NCBI GenBank assembly: GCA_037976565.1
Contig: CP137673.1
Location: 1,910,851 to 1,974,850, forward strand
DNA from: Mesocentrotus franciscanus
Lineage: Eukaryota; Echinodermata; Echinoidea; Camarodonta; Strongylocentrotidae
Direction: 5' to 3'
DNA: 64,000 nucleotides
The translations under genes were made by a program, and so were the position numbers. Below are positions 1 through 12,200 of the stretch, one piece after another. Below the pieces are notes generated by a model, which was not told where the DNA came from, searched no databases, and saw only the letters and a program-made list of their open reading frames with translations. The number at the start of each line of letters is the position of its first letter. Positions within the stretch are counted from its first letter, which is position 1.

Positions 1-289
1 TATTCATGATATAAGTAGGAAAATTGACAAACAAGGGGACAATAGAAAAGTAGGGAAAATAGAAAAGGGACAGGAAGAAATAATCAGGGATGAGACAGAG
101 AAATTCCCAAAAAGGAGTAAGATTAAATGGGGGTCTGGGGGCAGCGCCCCCTTATGGGGTTAGGGTTAGAAAAAGAAAAAAATACGGTCTTGAAATCTCG
201 AAATCGGCGGATGTCAGCCATCGGCGGAGGAATCTCATCCCTGAATAATACAGGGAAGAGCAAGAACAGAGAGAGTGATAAAGAAAGAG

Positions 290-343
290 AGATGAACAGA
301 GAAAAGCACAGAGATAGACTAAATGAGAGAGATAGAGAGAGAC

Positions 344-381
<38 letters not shown>

Positions 382-470
382 GGCGAGGGAGGGGCGAGAG
401 ACAAAGGAAGGAGGGAGGGGGTAGCAGGTAGAGACAAAGGAAGGAGGGAGGGGGTAGCAGGTAGAGACAA
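290..470. repeat. GA-rich microsatellite with 31-bp direct duplication
   Basis: Purine-strand GAGA/GACAGA runs occupy roughly 290-385. They are followed by two adjacent near-identical copies (about 409-470) of a segment beginning GACAAAGGAAGGAGGG and ending GTAGCAGGTA. Long ORFs read on both strands here are artefacts of the simple repeat. Confidence 0.85.
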
Positions 471-693
471 TATGATACCAGTCGTTGACCTATAGATCCA
501 TCTAACTCTTACCATTTGGTGCATCTGGTAGTGGGATAGACTCCACAGTGACCTGTCTTGCATCTCTAATAGCCTCTGTAATTAGAGAAACATTTATAGA
601 GTTCTGTCACACAAAATTTAATATTTTATCCTTAAGCTGACAACAACAACAAGTAAAATTGGGGCAAACCATCAGACCTGTACCCATGAACAA

Positions 694-935
694 GTAGAGG
701 TGTCGTGGTCTAGTGGATACGTCACCAGACTTTGGATCACATGGTTTGCAGTTGAAGTCCTGCTGCAGCACTAATGTCCTTTGGCAAGACATTAATCTAC
801 ATTTGCCACTCTCCTCCAAGGTGAAGTAAATGGATGACCGGTAGGAAGAATTCCTTGAATGCTTTAGTGCCTTATTATGGCAGCTCAGTTACAGCCGGGG
901 TAATAATAAGATACTTTGTATTAAGTGCAGTAGAA
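694..935 (+). mobile_element. tRNA-derived SINE (diverged copy)
   Basis: The segment starts GTAGAGGTGTCGTGGTC and contains a tRNA-like A-box region followed by a decayed B box. It then carries the body motif CCTTTGGCAAGACATT, also found in the copies at 62727 and (inverted) 53475. Its 3' part is diverged and lacks the clear ATT tail of the 62727 copy. It is a retroposon, not a functional tRNA. Confidence 0.7.
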
Positions 936-2009
936 TATATTCACATAGTAGCTGCACTTTATATATATACCTATTATTAACAACAAACTGAGATCCCAGT
1001 TGTGATATATTTCATATTTATATAGTTGGAGAAAAAACATGTAGACAATACACTGTCCGATTAATGCACATGACTGCTGCCATTTTCCCAACAGATTGGA
1101 TAATGTAGTTTACTGAAAGGCCTATGATACCTTCTAATTTAATGTTATCATTCACATAGTCCTACTCTTTGGGACTCTATATGGGATTTCATTTTTAATA
1201 CCATCTCTTCCAAATTTGTTTTTGTCGGATCGTCTTTTATGTAATGAGCTTTAAAGGTAATGCAAAGTTTTGGGAATTTTTAAAATTGGATGGATAGTAA
1301 TTCTTTAAAATTTTGTATATTTGGATGCCCCTGTGGATGTATTATAAGCACTAGAAATTTTAGCCCCTAAAACACTTCTGCTTTCGAGCAAATTGAATAA
1401 TCAAAATTTACCGGTGCTCCCGGTAAATTTCAAATATTTCAAATAGCGCCCAAGGCCATTCCATGGTAGCTGCGACCATGAGAATCTCAGAATATGCAGT
1501 TCTGATATATAATTTCCAAACGTGAAGAGCAAATCGATTGATTGCAGTCAAGAAACATTGTTTTAAAGCTAAAGCAATATCACACTTGAGAGGGAGCTAT
1601 ACGACAAAAAGAGTTTATTATTTACAATTTCATCACTTTAGACTTGATTTCAACCGCGACAACGATCATAGAATATTGTAAAATCGCATATGCTTCCAAT
1701 ATGTTCATTTGAACCAAATTCATGACCCCATACCAAAACTTTGTATTACCTTTAATAAAACTAATACAATCAAAATCATGGTACTCGAACTCAACTATGG
1801 TACTCAAATGTTGCATAATGGATCTATGAGCAATACAGTTCTGCAGAACTTTGCACAAACACAAACAAAGTAACGGAACACTCAAATCAGAAATTAGAAA
1901 GCATGTGGCACATACGGAATTAATCATAAAAAATTGAGTTTCATCACACAGAATTTTTATAGGGTCCGTTTGGATAGTAAAGAAATAAGTTTGCTAATAT
2001 TTTTCTTAC

Positions 2010-5000
2010 CATAATCTTTGACCTTTGAGGTTCTCTGTTTTTCATATTTCTTCTCTGCCTTCTTGAAATCACCATAACGTTCTGGTTCTTCACGACTCTG
2101 TAGATAACAGAATGAAAACATCAGATGATCAAGAAACACAAAGAGACATGGTTCATAGCCATGCATTATGCATCAAACAAAAATGAACTATATCAATTAT
2201 TCTACCTAGACATTGAAAGTGAACAATTATAAATATTATGAATAATATGTACATGTAAATACTGAATTTAAGTAGCTACATATATTTTAATAATCTTCTT
2301 GGAGCTGGCTTTAACAAGAGAATAAGATGATCTATGAAGATGGTATCCATCCAAGGTGTTAATATTCAGGAATCAATAGTGGCATGACGATCAGGTGAAA
2401 GCCCTATAAATGTCAGTTGTTAACTCCATTCTGGTTGTGAGCAGATGATGTGGCATAAAACAATAACAATCTTTCAGTCCCTTTGGAGTAAAGCAAAATG
2501 GACTGACCAAAATATTGAAAAGGGGAACTAAAAAAAAAGAATGAAACTTAGTACTTCCTTTTCACCAAAAGTTCTAAAATTATGCATTAGACATTCTTTG
2601 TAAATATAAAGTAATAATTTCTCACATAAAGCTTTAAAACTCTCTCAAGTGTTTCCTTGATTTTCTTTCTCTTGTCTCTGATAACCTTCTCATTCAGGTC
2701 TGTTGACACCTCAGGATTCAACTCTGGAAGGGAGGAGGGGAAATGAACAAAAGCATTTTAAAAAGTGGTTTAGTTATAAAAAAAAGGCTTAAAGATAAAG
2801 TTGAGTTCTGGTCATGCGATTGCACTGTGAAAGAAACGTTGTGGAATCGATCAGAAAAGGTTGATCATCTAGCATATAAGTGTTGGTGTGTGCTGCAAGG
2901 TTCTGGAATCATCAAAATGATAGGAAATTTGGCCCAGTCTTGGTAAAGTTACAAGCACTGTACACAGAAAGATGTATATGGGACTACACGAACATGTGAC
3001 ATAAAAAATCTGTCCCAATTTTTATGATGTTACATGCCATAATTAGAATATTAAGGCATTTGAAGAGCCAAGCTTTTCAGAGAACAATTTTTATCTGATG
3101 TTCTTCCACACTTGCATAATACAATGATAACGCTCACAAATAATTTTTCACCTCTTCCCAGAACTCGACCTTCTCTTTAATTATTTTTGTTTCCATGTTC
3201 TCCAACTGTGCTTCCACGTGGTAGAATCATTGTCATTAAATTAGCACCAGAACTTTTGAATCAAATGTGCAAAGCCATTGGTTTGAATAGGTAGTCCTGT
3301 TCAAGTATTACTGTCTTCATGTATCAGCATAGTTAAATTTGGTAAGAGAAAAACAGACATCTGAGAGAAACAGACAAATAACACTTACAGTTTGAGTCTT
3401 TGAGAAAATTCATATAAAAAATAGAACTTATATAATTATTAGAGATTTTGAAAGTTGAAATAAGTAAACAATTAAGGGCAACCAGAATATCACTTCCCAA
3501 ATAAAAAAAAACTAAGCAGGATCGCTTCAAAGTTCAAACATTAACAACCTTTCTTATTATTTCTCTGATAGTTTCAAACTTTCACTGTGGCATTTATATG
3601 ATTCCTCTGGTTTCACCCATTAAAACTTGTTACAATTTAATCAGTAGAGCAGAAATGGGGCACCAAAGCATTTATCTATCTTACCTAGTTCATCCAAGGC
3701 TTCTAAGTCCTGTAGCAAACCCAAGGGATCTTTGTTCTTCAGTACAGCAGCTCTTACTGCCATACGCTGCTTCTTGTTCTAAGAAAATAATAACAAGAAA
3801 ATAAATTACAACATATTATGGTGGGTTTATGGATAGAAATCATTTTAAAAAAGTGAAACCTGAATATAAAAACCACTCAAGGGAGACAAGAAAAGCTGTC
3901 TTTATAGGCAGGAGGTCATTATGTACAGGTTCATTTAGTACAAGTTTCAATGAGAAACCATTATCAAGGGAAATTAACAATTTGGTCTTTATATAGACAG
4001 GTATTTCTATATACTATAGGTGTTCACTAAAGTAGGTTTGACTGTACAACTCATATATTTCTTGCATTAGTTATACAAACTATCAACAGTGGGAGATTTT
4101 ACATGCATGTGATTTCTTATTGGCACAATGAATGGTGACCTATCCTACATTTTACAAATGGAAGAAAAAATTAAAATACAAGCTTTAAAGCTCTTGTCTT
4201 CTTCTAGATGTACATGTAGTTTGTTTTTCCTCCCCTCAATGAGACTGTGTGTAATACATATTATACTGTTGTACTCAAAAAAGCTTCCCTTCGCACCTTT
4301 AACCTTGATGAGATTTTGGTGAAGCAGCTTGTCTACTCTAAACTGGGATGGGATGTGTTGTAAGTAACAGCAGGTGATGGTGCACATAACAACAACTCAA
4401 ACTCGATAAATGGTAAACTCCAACTGCATATGTTTCATGTTGTGATTCAATCTCACATTCACAAATGTAAACCACTTGTGAAATTCATGATAGTTTCATG
4501 CAAGCAAAGGTTTCTGCCTGGTTTGACAGTATAGTATCATTCATCAAGTCAGTGACATAGACTATATGGAGAAGGTAAAAAACATTTGCTGAAGACCTGA
4601 AGTACATACATACGTGTTTTCAATAATTACCTTTTTTAATTCTCTTTTTCTTGCTTCCTTTCCTGTGAAAAGTAAAAAGGACAATATTCAACTACATTCT
4701 TGATCGTTCTCAAATGATTTGAATGATATAGATAAGACATATAATAAACATAAACATATAAAGAACATAGGTCTGTAAATTTTGTTTGAGATCAAGAACA
4801 GTTGTAATCCCACATAGGCTAGCTAGGTATAAAGCCACATGGTAATATACCTCTTCTTTGTCAATATTACTTCAATACGTCCTAATATGACGTTCTGCAG
4901 AATCACCCTGTCATTTTTATACAACTTAGTATTAAATCGTAACGACTGAATGTAGACAAGCGCAGAGCAACAACAACTGTATCTGCCTACGTAAACTCCA

Positions 5001-6021
5001 TCTAGAGGGCCACACCTTGATAACATTGATGAAATAGTCACTAATGCATCTGTTCCAAGCTAAATTGGGAAAGGATGTTTTGTGACAGCAGGTGATGGTG
5101 CAAACAACAGAACTGCGTAAATTTCTATTTACAATAAAATAGCGATGTGCAAGTAAAGAATCATGCTCCTATAGTTTACAGCCGATCGTTAGTAACGGAG
5201 CACTTTTCCTCAGAGGGAGGGCGCCCTTTCATATCTACGAATGCGTGACGTCATACGCATAAGGTCTATAGTTTACAGCATGAGCACAGGAGGTAAAACA
5301 AAACTGTAGGAAGAAAAAAAAAGGTGGCAAGATTTTACCCCCTTTTTTAGTAAAAGACTAAAACTAAAAATATTTAACTAGATTCTAATTACAAATAAAA
5401 GCTTATATTTTAGATGGGTTCAACATTACACATCAGTACATCACTCAAAAAGCTGGAAAACCCTTGTAAATCACAAGAGGATCTAGAAATTTTCGTTACT
5501 TTCGTAGTGTGGTAAGACTAGAGTTTACGGGAATTATGACGAGTGCTGAAAATTCTATTTCAACGATAACGACATACTAGATCTAGGCTTATTAAAGTTA
5601 AACGAGTACTAAATTTAATAATAACTGAAAAATTATACTCTCATTCCCCAAAGACTAAACAAACTAACAAATTTAACTGATATAACTGATACTGTATTTA
5701 TGCAGTGCACACCATGCAATTCTAAATCCGACAATTCCGAATTCGGAAATAGATTGCGTAAGGGTCGTGAATGACCAGGGACTGCCGAGGCCGAGAGGCG
5801 AGACCTCGACCGAGGGCGAGGCTGACAGAACAGAACTGTGATTTACGTTACACATTTACCATGGTATGGGACCATAATCACGCAAAATTAATCATGACAC
5901 GCTCTCATACATAGCTATCCATGCTTTCTCAAAAGTAATTATAGAGCATTTACTTACTTGCTTGATCAGTAGGATTCATATATTTCCCACTCTTCGTAGT
6001 GTTGATCGATCGCCTCCCCAT
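2010..6021 (-). CDS. WBP11: WBP11, WW domain-binding protein 11 (5' part, partial)
   Basis: Nuclear spliceosome-associated protein that binds WW-domain proteins such as PQBP1 and promotes pre-mRNA splicing. Five minus-strand coding exons with consensus splice sites are visible: 5958-6021, 4631-4662, 3685-3778, 2626-2723 and 2010-2097. The protein begins MGRRSINTTKSGKYMNPTDQ, continues RKEARKRELKKNKKQRMAVR, then has ELNPEVSTDLNEKVIRDKRK and a charged coiled-coil stretch. This order and spacing match the conserved N-terminus of animal WBP11 (family knowledge). Splice phases agree at every junction. About 125 residues are seen; the proline-rich C-terminal half with its WW ligands is missing, and the last exon ends with one base of an open codon, so the gene continues to the left. 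The ATG at 6019-6021 is the only sensible start. RNPS1 lies upstream in the divergent orientation, about 3 kb away. Identification is secure. Confidence 0.93.
2789..3180. mobile_element. TTAA-flanked MITE, family A
   Basis: A 392-bp element in WBP11 intron 3 (between the exons at 3685 and 2723). It starts TTAAAGATAAAGTTGAG and its right end is the inverted complement (CTCGACCTTCTCTTTAA), giving terminal inverted repeats of about 23 bp bounded by TTAA. Related copies lie at 23029-23419, 62155-62544 and, truncated, 56591-56791. No coding capacity, so it is non-autonomous. Confidence 0.85.
3855..4047. mobile_element. Diverged MITE, 'GTCAAACC' family
   Basis: The right end reads AGGTTTGACTGTA and internal motifs (TTTCAATGAGAAACCATT, ACCACTCAAGGGAGACA) match, in inverted orientation, the better-preserved copies at 15878, 19928 and 36056. 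The left inverted repeat is decayed. Confidence 0.6.
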
Positions 6022-6598
6022 TTTGGCTTGATTTTTAAAAGAATATCTGACGAAAATTCCCACACATACCAGTACCAGAGTACCAGCTAGCTCAAATCAT
6101 GTACGCTAAATGGTCGATGGGGGCGTAGGGCGAAGCCCATGCATAACAAACAAAATGAATATCAAAAAAAGTTTCATGAGAGCCAAAAGAGTTTATCATA
6201 ATTAATAACAGAAATATTTCTTTGTTCCTTCAAAAGTCTTTAAGGTTGTCTGAAGGGAAGGATTGCAAAAGCACTTTAACTTAAAAGTCATATAGTGATG
6301 CTAATTGCCATTTGAAAGTTAATTGGGATAAAAATATTGTAGTTGAAATTTACAAATAGGCCTATAGAGATATACATCCCAAAAATTTGATGTAGGCCCA
6401 GCCCTGAATGAAAAAAAAAAGATCTTTAATAAATCACAAGTTAAAATTGATTTACACATTGTTGAAGGATGTCAGATTTATTTGTAATAAGCTTTCTGGT
6501 ATTTCTTTGATAATAATATAAAGTAACGCTCCGAGTATTTAATTACATTGTCATTTCTTTTTTAATCAAACAAATCTGAATGTATATTGTATTCAGAA

Positions 6599-7450
6599 TC
6601 AGGGGCGGCGGAGCGTCTTTCAAAGTGGGGGGAGGGGGCACCAACAAAAAGGCACTTTCTGGGACCCGTTGCATAAAACTTACCATTGATGGTAACTTTG
6701 CCATCAATGGCAACTACCATGGTAACAGGGCTCAACAGCCAATCAAAATCAAGGTTTCCTTGGTATAGTTACCATTGATGGCAAAGTTACCATCAATGGT
6801 TGTGCAACGGGGCCCTGGAGAAAAAAGGGCACCTACAAAGGGAAACCTCAAAGTAAACATACACCATTTTTTTTAGACATTGGTAGGCCTATATGTACCC
6901 TTATATCGTCATGATTGCGATATATTTACACTACCCGGGATGACATCAATATTTGTTTCTCTCTTTACGTTGTACAAGAGCAGTTGAGTGTGCCTGGTCT
7001 GAAAAAATTTAAGATTTGTTACGTTGCAGTGCGAAAAATTACATCTTTTAAAGAGGAGGACAAAAAACACCCCCCCCCCGATGAGTTTTAAGCACAATCT
7101 AATGAAGAAAGACTGTAAAGTTCTTTAATAAGTAACATTATTACAACAACTATAAATGCGAGTGAGCGTAGCGAGCGAGCTCTATGGAAAATTAAAGAAA
7201 AATGGGGCTCTAAGTCGCTTTGAATTAGGGGTGCATGTTATGGAGAAAGGAAAAGTAGGCACTTATCAGAAGGGAAAAGGACAGTTATTAGAAAAGAAAA
7301 GGTGCACGTGTCTAAGTAAAAAGGGCAATTTAATATCAGAGGTAAAAATGGGGCACTTCTTGCACGTGAAAAGGGATACTCAACAGAAATGAAAAAAGGC
7401 ATCTGTTGAAGGAAAAGGGCATCTATCAGATTTTGGTAAGTCGAGATCAG
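6599..7450. repeat. Decayed repeat with AAAAGGGCAC motifs
   Basis: Starts CAGGGGCGGCGGAGCG, a hAT-like terminus, and contains many loose copies of a GGGCAC-type motif on both sides of the foldback insertion at 6658-6815. The far end and a target duplication could not be located, so its class is uncertain. Confidence 0.35.
6658..6815. mobile_element. Foldback/MITE (CCATTGATGG palindrome)
   Basis: About 158 bp. The left arm GGGACCCGTTGCATAAAAC continues into ACCATTGATGGTAAC; the right arm is its complement, ending GTGCAACGGGGCCCT. The arms also contain smaller internal palindromes, so the whole element can fold into one long hairpin. Confidence 0.8.
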
Positions 7451-8077
7451 CTCGCTATCAGATTAATTGACGAGCTATTATGTCTCACTCGAATAGGGGG
7501 TTCTAAGTAGGCCTATAGTTATGTAGGATAGGCACACAAATAGTGACTTTGTGGTGACCTTGTGGTGTTTGTAAGGCCTCGGTTATATTACTTGACTTCC
7601 GCTAGCATTGGGAAAAAATTTGGAATCAGATGAGATAGGAATTGTACAATTAAAACTACTAGTTTCTCCGATTGTCATATATAGTACACGTTTAATTGAA
7701 ATTGCCGTTAATTTCAAATCGTCCAGTTGAAAGAAGCCTAATCAAAACAAGGCATGTGAAATTTTAATTCTACAGAAAAATAATCATATGCAATCAGGAT
7801 GAGAAGGGGGCTTTCGTCATGCATAAGTTGGGAATTTCATTTTTTTTCAGGGTTAAAAGGATGAACATCCTCTCTCATCAATTCTAAAATTGTATTGTTT
7901 CTCCCAAAGTTGCCAAAAAATTTAACCCCATGCAATTAATGTACACAGGACTTTACACGATTAACACCAGTTTGACGATCATGCAAAGCATAATAAATTT
8001 GAAACCAGCTAGGTATACTAGCTATAGCTATTCTTGTGTTTATATGCAGCAGGGAAGTCACGCTTTCGCCGGTTCTA

Positions 8078-8226
8078 GGACAATTACCCCCGCTGGACAA
8101 TCACCCCCCGGCCAATTACCCCCCAGGACAATTACCCCCGAGGACGGGGGATAATTTTCCGGCGGTTATTGTCCTTGGGGAGGGGGGGTATTTTTCCGGG
8201 GTAAATTTCCGCGGGGGTGATTGTCC
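8078..8226. mobile_element. C-rich foldback element
   Basis: Begins GGACAATTACCCCCGC and ends with the complement GCGGGGGTGATTGTCC. The interior repeats the ACAATTACCCCC motif several times. About 149 bp, non-coding; no clear target duplication. Confidence 0.7.
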
Positions 8227-8359
8227 TGATACGATTTTCGCCATATAACCTGTCACAAAAATATGACGTCAAATTTCATTAAAAAAAAAAAAACGCTTTT
8301 GCTCTACATCAATAATATTGTTTTTAAATTCCATTTAAGGGCATAACCTCCCCCTCCAG

Positions 8360-8370
8360 CTCTCGCTCTC

Positions 8371-8416
<46 letters not shown>
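8360..8416. repeat. CT microsatellite
   Basis: Uninterrupted (CT)n run with one CCCT interruption. The minus-strand RE/RG-rich ORFs over it are spurious. Confidence 0.95.
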
Positions 8417-8417
<1 letters not shown>

Positions 8418-8861
8418 TTTTGTTTTGTTTTGTTTGTTTGTTGATAATATGACGAATTTGCAACAACAACCAAAAAAAAAAAGGGGGGGGGGAGCCCAGA
8501 GGCTGACACTTGCTTCCCAATGGTAAATCTTGTCAGTTATAAGTTAAGGTACATCTATTAAAGATCCATATTCATGATAGGGCCTACTGCCACCGTCCTT
8601 CCTTACTGACAAATTTGGTTCATATAACTTTAAAGGGGAAATATTATACTTCGGGGAGACTGACAACCTCTTCATGGCGGAAAATTTTGTTAATTTTCTG
8701 TAATTTACACTTTTACATTTGTAAGCTTTTCAGGTATATTTGTAAAAATGGGGTGACCCATATTTGGCCCAGGTTCTATTTTCAGGGGCACTTGAGTCTT
8801 GAGGCTTTGAGCTATTAAGCCAGATGGACAGATATAGACAGCCTATGTCATTGACTGTAGC

Positions 8862-8881
8862 TGGACGGTTCTAGAGGAATA

Positions 8882-8912
<31 letters not shown>

Positions 8913-9014
8913 TTTGGGGTTGACAGGGTTTTTGCATTTATTCTCTACATGTGCCTCGCGATTAAAAAAAAATTGGAGGGGGGTGCTTGAGTCCCCAAGC
9001 CCCTAGAACCGTTA
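8862..9014. repeat. Inverted repeat enclosing AT microsatellite
   Basis: Left arm ACGGTTCTAGAGG and right arm CCCCTAGAACCGT flank an (AT)n and T-run. A related segment with AGCGGTTCTAGAAG and CCGCTCTAGAA arms occurs at 46587-46634. Probably a small terminal-inverted-repeat element. Confidence 0.5.
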
Positions 9015-9223
9015 CTGCTAATCTGCCAATTTGAGACTGACATAGAATTACAATGAAGTGATCTTAGTCTTTAAATATCACTGATTTATTTTTTATTTTT
9101 TATTATTTTTTAAATAATCCTTTGGCTTTACTCCTGTCTAGTTTTCCGATCCCGGGCCCGTAGAGGGCAGCTCAACTCGAGTTTCAACGTTTCTAGCGTA
9201 GCGTCCCTCCGATCACGGTGAAA

Positions 9224-12200
9224 ATGTAAGAAAAATCGCTTGATTTTCTACACATCAGGGTGTTCTAGGTGTTCTTTAATGAACTAAAATTGTATTTGAT
9301 ATATCAATTTTATATGAACCATTGCATTTTTCTTAATAATCAACACACTGCATAAAAACCATCTATTAATTATGCGCTTTTTGTTATTCGTCGGTGAATT
9401 AAGAGTAGCTATACAAACGTTGATATGAATGAGTGGGACTGTAGGAAGTAAAGATGATGATAAATTGTATTTTTAAAATCCATTTCTTGAAGAAAACGTC
9501 GGTCCGATCTTTGATCATGTGCGCCATAGTGACTCTAGCAGGAAAAATGTTACATCTGAAAATCAATGTCACAGTCGAGAATGGTTATAACATATATTAT
9601 AAGGGAGGGACGCGGCCGGGTTATTCTCGAATTGTGATGTGTGAATTCAGATTCAGAAATGACAGAACGTTGCGTGTTGATTAATATGATTATGAGATTA
9701 GATCTAGGCCTAGACTAATTGGATTTGAACAGGTTGAAAGAGGAAATCACTGCTCCCTCGGCTATAAGTACTGCAAGCTTCCTTGGAAGCCTTTATTTAC
9801 GGGCCTGAGGCTGAAGTTGGACCTTGGCCTTGGTGGTTATTTACAATGAAATATATGATATTTAAATCGCCAAGGGCGGCAAGGCCAGCCCGGCTCAAGC
9901 ATTGGCATGCTGAAGGACTTCTCTTTCTAACTCTAACGAGTTAGTCAAGCACCACACTTTGAAATCGGTCAAGAATTAAATTACAACAAAAATAGGCATT
10001 GTGATTGTCTACACGAATGACGGAGCTTTGCGTGAATCCTCTTTATGTGAACTGACATACAAAACATGATTGACCTGTGGCTGTGACAGGTGTTCAACTT
10101 TTCATATAAATGATGATTATGACTGGAACCTCAGGCTCAGTCAAGGCTACCATTGCAGTGTTTGACATTGAATAAAGCTGATTTTGCATTGTCATTTTGA
10201 TTCTGACTTTATGAAAATAGTGATTAGTTTATTGTAAAAAAAGGCATAGAAGTGTTGCTACAGCATTCAGCAACACTTCTCGCACCTACTTTTATTCACC
10301 TAGTCTAGACAAAAAATCTGAAAGCCAAGAAAGCTCCTGGAACATCACCTTCCTATGAATGTCTTATTTATCTTGTCATACCTTTTAATGAAATTTAACT
10401 TTCTTTATGCAGGCCGAGAAGTCGGACAAGGAGTAGAAGTAGGAGTGGAGGGAGGGCTGAGAGAAGAAGCCGAGGTAGAGACAAGAAAAGAAGAAGTAAA
10501 TCAGTAACCAGCAGGAGTTCATCTGGGTCAGACAGTAGCTCAGGAAGGTATGACACTTTTCTTATTTAGGTTTCATTTATGTAGACACATGTATCTCACA
10601 TTACAATTATCACTGAATGGTGATAAAAAAACTCAAGAACCAGAGCTTTGTTTAAGGACTCTTTTCTGAAGATAGAATACATGGTGTCAAGTCAAGATGT
10701 TGTTCAAAAGGGTCCTCAACACACCTTGCTATTAAACCATTCATTGAGATTCATTTTTTTCCCCTCACATGTGATACATGATCAGTCTGCAGTTACAAGA
10801 TTGATTGCTTATGTGGAACAAAGCTCTTACTGTAACTAATCCATTTCAAACTTTGTTTCTAACAGACACCTGTAAATTTTGTAATTGCTGTTTTTGTTTG
10901 AGGGTCACTACTCCTCCTTCACCAATTAAAAAAAGGAATACTGACATTATAAAGACCTAGGCACCAGCAGATTTTTCTCTAAAATGTTTGAAATTCCACC
11001 ATATTTTCATAGTGCCTATTTCTATTAAGTTCCAGATCAAGGAGCCGATCAAGCTCCTCTGGAAGCAGTTCAGGGAGCTCCCGATCGCGATCCAGTTTAT
11101 CAAGTGCCAGCAGTAGATCCAGCTCTGGTAGCTCCAGTGGGTCAGGGAGTGGGTCAGGGAGTGCATCCGGGAGCAGCAGGAGCAGGAGTAGGAGCAAGAG
11201 CAAAGGAAGGAGCAGGAGCAGGAGTATCTCCAAGGCAAAGGGGGGAAGTGGAGATAAGGATGGGAAAGCAGGAGCTGGGACAGAGAAGGACACTTCCAAA
11301 AAGCCTGATGATAGGAAGGAGAAAGAATCAAAGGATAGATCCAAACCTAAGAGAAGTAGATCAAGGTGAGATCAATAGAGAGTGATCAAGCAGTTTTTAT
11401 TAAATGTCTTAAATTACTCAAATACAACTCAATTTAGGGATACTGTGACATTGCATAGCTTTCTTCAGGATACATTTCTAAAGGATTTCAAATAATTCCA
11501 CTTTCCATTACTTTCTGGTCTAACCCTTTCTCTCTAGGACTTGCTTCTGTTCTGTTGATCGTTTGAAAACACATGTTAAATCATTTTTACTATCACAGAT
11601 TTTAATGTAGCTCAAAATACTCCCACCTAGAATCTATGTGCAATATCGTTTATTATTTCCTACCATTCAATTTATTGTATGGATCTTTTCTAAGTTACAA
11701 CTGTCATCAATAATTTTCATCACTCCACTTGCACCTTGTTAGCTGCACTATGATTTGAACAAGTGGACTGTAAAAAAGGAACAAAATTCAACTTGTTTTA
11801 GAGGTCTTTCATTCATGGATACAGTTCACCTAGTCTACTGAGACCACCCAAAGAAGACAGAATATAAGCTATTGAATGTAGAATGCTTTCTAGACAGGTG
11901 CTACACCACTTTACCCAGAAGTCACCATTATAGGGAGGTGACCTTTATATTAAAAGAGATGGCTATAAAGACAGAAATGACAACATTTTTTCTAAAGGAC
12001 CCTCCCTTATCCTCTTTGTTTGTCCTCAGATCTAGGTCACCCCCTCGTCGCAAGCGTTCTCCTTCTCCCAAGTCATCAAGGCTTCACGTTGGAAAGCTCA
12101 CTCGCAATGTCAACAAGGAGCATCTGATGGAGATCTTCTCAATCTATGGTGCCGTCAAGAGCATTGACATTCCTCCTGATCGGGTCCATCCACACATGTC

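Larger units (their letters stand above)
1..2009. other. Left edge: no exon recognised
   Basis: This stretch should contain or precede the next WBP11 exons on the minus strand, because the exon ending at 2010 stops in mid-codon. I found no segment here resembling the conserved WBP11 continuation (the region after the coiled coil, rich in proline further on). It holds a GA-rich microsatellite, a small direct duplication and a tRNA-derived SINE, and is otherwise AT-rich and unremarkable. The missing exons are probably beyond the left edge. Confidence 0.5.
6022..9180. other. Intergenic spacer between divergent WBP11 and RNPS1
   Basis: No protein-coding exon was recognised. The spacer holds repeats (6599-7450, 8078-8226, CT and AT microsatellites, an inverted repeat at 8862-9014). 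The presumed promoters are at its two ends: upstream of 6021 for WBP11 and around 9130-9225 for RNPS1. Confidence 0.55.
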
